Source: Mucilaginibacter achroorhodeus (GTDB lineage: Bacteria; Bacteroidota; Bacteroidia; Sphingobacteriales; Sphingobacteriaceae). Taken from it: a stretch of 64,000 nucleotides of DNA. Location: contig NZ_VOEI01000004.1 in NCBI RefSeq assembly GCF_007846095.1, forward strand, positions 403,792 through 467,791, in the 5' to 3' direction. Positions within the stretch are counted from its first letter, which is position 1, and every line of letters starts with the position of its first letter. Positions 61,209-64,000 of the stretch are shown piece after piece. The position numbers and the translations under genes were made by a program. The notes under the pieces are model-generated. The model had not been told where the DNA came from and did no database searches. It was given only the letters and a program-made list of their open reading frames with translations.

Positions 61209-63298
61209 GATTGTAATACAGCCTCTCTCTTGTTTTTAACTGCCTCTAAAAATTTGGTTGCCTGTGCCTTGTAAGCGGTAGCAAATTCTTCAGAAGGTTC
61301 ATTTTTGTTGATCTGCAGCACTAATTCGCTAAAGGTTGTAGCTAATGGCAATTCGCCGGTTTCTACATAATTGGCATCAAACTCTTTGATGATACCTGCC
61401 TGCGTGCTGGTGTTTATGTTTTTGTCAAGCAACAGCGCTTTTGCCGAGCTGATAAACGTGTTGTATGAGTGATAAATAGCATCGGCCCATAATCCTTTTG
61501 TGTAAGCACCGTTTGCCCAGCCTAACTTTTCGTCCGCTTCATAAAGTAAGGTAGCAACCAGGTCAATGATCACGCCCGCACATTCACCTACACCAATGGC
61601 AGTTGCAAAAGTTTCCTGGTGGCCCCAGTCAACAAACTCGTCGTCGGTAAGAGTTGTAAGGTCGGCCAGTGGTTTTAACAGGCGGTAGAAGTAATCTTTA
61701 CCTTGTCGATCATAGTAACCGTGGTAAGTTTCATCTTCTATCGATTGTGCTTTATAGTCATCCAGTAGCGTACGTAAAACATCAGTAGCGCGTTTTGACG
61801 GTACTTTTATCACGCGCTCTGCTGCGCGACCTAAGCCATCACCAACGGTGCCACCACCAAGCATTACCTGTACCGATGGTAATACGCGTGCACCTGCTTT
61901 TAACGAGCTGCCGTGGAAACCGATGTGCGCCAAACCATGCTGACCGCAACTGTTCATACAGCCGCTTATTTTAATTTTTATTTCCCTGTTGTAGATAAAA
62001 TCCTCGTATTCACTGAATATCAGGTCTTCCAGTACTTTGGCCATTGTCATGCTGTTACTGATGCCCAGGTTACAGGTATCAGTGCCGGGGCAGGTAGTTA
62101 CATCGGCAACGCTGTCAAAACCGGGAGCAGCCATGTCTAAGGCGTGTAAACCTGCATATAATGCTTTTAAGTTTTCCTTGCGGACGAATTTTAACAGCAA
62201 GCCCTGATTCTGCGTAATGCGGATCTCATCGGCCACGTAAGGTTTTACAGCTTCTACAAATTTGCGGGCCTCAGGGGTATGTATATCGCCAACCGGCACT
62301 TTTACATACACGCCATAAAAGCCTGTTTGCTTCTGTTCGAAAACGTTAGTCGCCAGCCACTGCTCATACCGCAAAGGATTTTCAATGGTTGCGTTTACCG
62401 GAGCGATAGGCCCGGGAATGGCAGGCTGAGGTACCGCATCACGGTTGATAGGGTAGCTCTTAACTTTAAGCGCCAGATGCTCCTCTTTAGCTAAACGTAA
62501 CACTTCATCCAAGCCCAGTTTTTGTACCAGGTATTTTAAACGTGCTTTATTACGGTTATTGCGCTCGCCATAACGGTCAAACACGCGTATAATTGCTTCT
62601 GTATAAGGTATCAATTGATCCTCAGGTAAAAACTCTTCTACCACGCTGGCCAGAAAAGGCTGCGCGCCGAGGCCGCCGCCCAAGTTGATTTTAAAGCCAC
62701 GCTCGCCTTTATCATTCAATTTTGGTATAAAACCCAGATCATGAATATAGGAGAAAGCGGTATCAGCATCACTTGATGAAAATGAGATCTTAAATTTACG
62801 GCCCATTTCCTGGCAGATGGGGTTCCGTAAAAAGTATTCGAACACTGCGTGTGCATAAGGCGATACATCAAATGGCTCCAGCGGGTCGATACCGGCGTTA
62901 GGAGATGACGTAACGTTACGTACAGTATTGCCACACGCTTCGCGCAGGGTGATATCATCACGCTCCAGCTCGGCCCACAGTTGCGGCGTACGATCAAGAC
63001 TAACATAGTGTATCTGGATATCCTGGCGGGTAGTGAGGTGCAGGTTACCGCTGCCGTACTCGTCTGCTATGTCAGCAATCTTTAGCAATTGCTTAAAGGT
63101 AACCTTGCCAAACGGCAGCTTGATACGCACCATTTGCACGCCTGGCTGTCGCTGGCCGTATACACCACGGGCCAAACGCAGACTGCGAAATTTTTCATCG
63201 TGGATCTTCCCTTCGCGAAACGCGCGGATCTTACGCTCCAGGTCAATAATGTCCTGCTCAACTATAGGGTTCTCCAGTTCGGTCCTGAAGCTCTGCAT
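61205..63298 (-). CDS. Siroheme sulfite (nitrite/sulfite) reductase with C-terminal HEPN-like extension
   Basis: A 697-aa reductase with two ferredoxin-like/siroheme half-modules (LHLTTRQDIQIHYV, RNVTSSPNAGIDP). Cluster and siroheme cysteines are in TTCPGTDTCNLG (near 400) and SGCMNSCGQHG (near 445). After about residue 557 an extra ~140-residue helical domain resembles HEPN (AGVIIDLVATLLYEADEK, YNTFISSAKALL). Given the operon, the substrate is sulfite. First gene of the sulfur operon, behind a 5' leader with a terminator. Confidence 0.9.
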   Translation of the reverse strand: MQSFRTELENPIVEQDIIDLERKIRAFREGKIHDEKFRSLRLARGVYGQRQPGVQMVRIKLPFGKVTFKQLLKIADIADEYGSGNLHLTTRQDIQIHYVSLDRTPQLWAELERDDITLREACGNTVRNVTSSPNAGIDPLEPFDVSPYAHAVFEYFLRNPICQEMGRKFKISFSSSDADTAFSYIHDLGFIPKLNDKGERGFKINLGGGLGAQPFLASVVEEFLPEDQLIPYTEAIIRVFDRYGERNNRNKARLKYLVQKLGLDEVLRLAKEEHLALKVKSYPINRDAVPQPAIPGPIAPVNATIENPLRYEQWLATNVFEQKQTGFYGVYVKVPVGDIHTPEARKFVEAVKPYVADEIRITQNQGLLLKFVRKENLKALYAGLHALDMAAPGFDSVADVTTCPGTDTCNLGISNSMTMAKVLEDLIFSEYEDFIYNREIKIKISGCMNSCGQHGLAHIGFHGSSLKAGARVLPSVQVMLGGGTVGDGLGRAAERVIKVPSKRATDVLRTLLDDYKAQSIEDETYHGYYDRQGKDYFYRLLKPLADLTTLTDDEFVDWGHQETFATAIGVGECAGVIIDLVATLLYEADEKLGWANGAYTKGLWADAIYHSYNTFISSAKALLLDKNINTSTQAGIIKEFDANYVETGELPLATTFSELVLQINKNEPSEEFATAYKAQATKFLEAVKNKREAVLQS

Positions 63299-63323
63299 AT
63301 CGGTACGTGTTTAGTTTTCTCTT

Positions 63324-63357
63324 AAAAAAAAGCCCCTTCTGCTGTGGCTGAAGAGGC
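63324..63357 (-). terminator. Leader terminator upstream of sulfite reductase (attenuator)
   Basis: On the minus strand GCCTCTTC (63357-63350) pairs with GAAGGGGC (63339-63332) with one G-U, loop AGCCACAGCA, followed by eight T (63331-63324). It lies between the probable promoter and the sulfite reductase ATG, so full-length transcription requires read-through. Confidence 0.75.
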
Positions 63358-63370
63358 GAATATTCTTTAT

Positions 63371-63453
63371 TTACACTTTCACAGCCACGACTTTTTTACC
63401 TGCATACAGCAGAAAATCAGTGTGTTGTGGCATGTGTTGAATATTGTTGTCAT
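63371..63453 (-). promoter_or_regulatory. Leader region with short ORFs and antiterminator segments
   Basis: Two overlapping short frames exist. A: ATG 63453 to TGA 63379, 24 aa, with Cys at positions 8, 15 and 16 (NTLIFCCMQ). B: ATG 63433 to TAA 63371, 20 aa (MPQHTDFLLYAGKKVVAVKV). Segments TTCTGCTGT (63414-63406) and GTGGCTG (63388-63382) are complementary to the adjacent halves of the terminator loop and 3' arm (63337-63350), so they could form an antiterminator. Which frame is translated is not known. Confidence 0.55.
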
Positions 63454-63464
63454 CTTTATAGTTC

Positions 63465-63472
63465 CAAATATA
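63465..63472 (-). promoter_or_regulatory. Probable -7 box of the sulfur operon
   Basis: TATATTTG on the minus strand is a perfect TAnnTTTG. It would start transcription only about 5-10 nt before the ATG at 63453. No clear -33 element at standard spacing. Confidence 0.45.
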
Positions 63473-63649
63473 TATATAGTATAGGGAATTAGTAGAATTT
63501 ATTTGAATTTTTATCTCAAACGTATTGCGTGGCAATCACAGATATACAGAGGCGCTCTGTAAGAAGGGCATTGCCGAGCCGTAATCGCCCCTGGTAATTT
63601 ACTGACAGGTTGTCTTGTCCTGAAATAGGTTTACACAAAAAAGTAAACG

Positions 63650-63958
63650 ATGAACAGTATAAAAGAGTTATTGATAAGGCATGACCGCGAGTTGGGCGGA
63701 TTAAGTTTTCGTAGCTTAGCAAGCAAACACGGGATACCGGCAAGCACGATACACAAGATGTTAAGCAAAAAGCAAGCAGAAGAACCCATTGGGGATGCAG
63801 GGAGCAGCAGATCGGAGCAGTCAGAGATAGCGCTGCTGAAGGCCCAACTCCGTAAGGAGCAGCTTAAGAACGAGTTGCTCAACAATATGCTCGATATAGC
63901 CAGTAAGGAGCTGGGTGTTGATATCAGAAAAAAGTCTGGCACCAGGCGGTCGAAATAA
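63650..63958 (+). CDS. IS3-family transposase OrfA
   Basis: A 102-aa protein with a helix-turn-helix (FRSLASKHGIPASTIHKML), a coiled coil (about 60-85) and the Bacteroidota IS3 OrfA ending (MLDIASKELGVDIRKKSGT). It supplies the DNA-binding part of the transposase. The usual IS3 arrangement makes OrfAB by -1 frameshifting; here orfB begins 2 nt after the stop in another frame. Confidence 0.82.
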   Translation: MNSIKELLIRHDRELGGLSFRSLASKHGIPASTIHKMLSKKQAEEPIGDAGSSRSEQSEIALLKAQLRKEQLKNELLNNMLDIASKELGVDIRKKSGTRRSK

Positions 63959-63960
63959 GC

Positions 63961-64000
63961 ATGAGGAGCCGTTCACGCGGCTTGCGTGGATTATGCAGAC
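63961..64000 (+). CDS. IS3-family transposase OrfB, 5' fragment
   Basis: ATG 63961 opens a frame to the window edge reading MRSRSRGLRGLCR, matching the start of IS3 OrfB integrase proteins. The rest lies beyond the window. Confidence 0.6.
   Translation, partial: MRSRSRGLRGLCR

Larger units (their letters stand above)
63611..64000 (+). mobile_element. IS3-family insertion sequence, left end (truncated by window edge)
   Basis: Orientation and content: orfA (63650-63958) and the first codons of orfB (63961 onward). The left inverted repeat probably begins at about 63611 (TGTCTTGTCCTGAAATAGGT), but the right end is outside the window, so this boundary is provisional. Confidence 0.7.

Noticed and set aside
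63324..63472. SAM-I riboswitch in the sulfite reductase leader
   Set aside because: I could not find the conserved SAM-I core; the pairing pattern fits a simple terminator/antiterminator better.
63516..63743. 75-codon minus-strand ORF at the IS end
   Set aside because: It runs antisense through the transposase orfA start.
1..64000. CRISPR arrays, tRNA or rRNA genes
   Set aside because: No regularly spaced repeats with unique spacers, cloverleaf genes or rRNA segments were recognised by eye.

Overview
The window looks like the chromosome of a Bacteroidota bacterium of the family Sphingobacteriaceae (Mucilaginibacter- or Pedobacter-like). This is inferred from protein content: large hybrid histidine kinases, a CarboxypepD_reg-type TonB-dependent receptor, a thioester alpha-2-macroglobulin, a DUF1080 hydrolase and a Bacteroidota-style cytochrome c maturation set. 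It is also inferred from promoter-like TAnnTTTG boxes and A-rich, weak Shine-Dalgarno starts. I found no rRNA, tRNA or CRISPR.

Layout. 1-6118 (+): a signalling operon of a 5'-truncated hybrid kinase, CheR, a receiver-less CheB and a REC-PAS hybrid kinase. 6102-7404 (-): a DNA alkyltransferase and an SDR. 7517-17677 (+): cytochrome c maturation genes ccmB, ccmC, ccmD-like, ccmE and ccmF, interrupted by a CarboxypepD_reg protein, glutamate dehydrogenase and a two-component system; ccmA is not here. 17928-23438 (+): a gluzincin-type metallopeptidase, mutS and a DUF1080 protein, then a repeat-flanked GIY-YIG pseudogene. 23959-29580 (-): alpha-2-macroglobulin. 30067-41991 (-): an exopolysaccharide locus with a response regulator, an initiating sugar transferase with a degenerate receiver, a half-length TolC protein, a Wzc-like ATPase, a 49-aa membrane protein, a Wzy-like protein, an acyltransferase, a flippase, a GT2 and an unusual A-T-TE NRPS-like enzyme. 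42287-52277: housekeeping genes (FGGY kinase, topA, mnmA, an HxlR/azoreductase pair, proBA). 52472-63472: a sulfur region. 63611-64000: the start of an IS3-family element that runs off the right edge.

Sulfur region. A minus-strand operon runs from sulfite reductase through uroporphyrinogen-III methyltransferase, a siroheme synthase fused to a TSUP permease, APS reductase and cysD to cysN, so it covers sulfate activation, reduction and siroheme synthesis. Converging on it is a TonB-dependent receptor. The receptor is preceded by a 12-codon ORF, MQPSTA plus six cysteines, and by a second tiny ORF that overlaps its start codon. The sulfite reductase leader holds short ORFs and an intrinsic terminator, with upstream segments that could pair with the terminator instead. 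Together these suggest cysteine- or sulfur-responsive attenuation at two promoters of one sulfur regulon. This is the most interesting signal in the window.

Other points: tandem palindromes in the HxlR/azoreductase gap; CheR/CheB enzymes without a chemoreceptor; a nonsense-mutated GIY-YIG gene between inverted copies of a repeat; a heptamer repeat forming the last codons of ccmF; and several palindromic intergenic elements.
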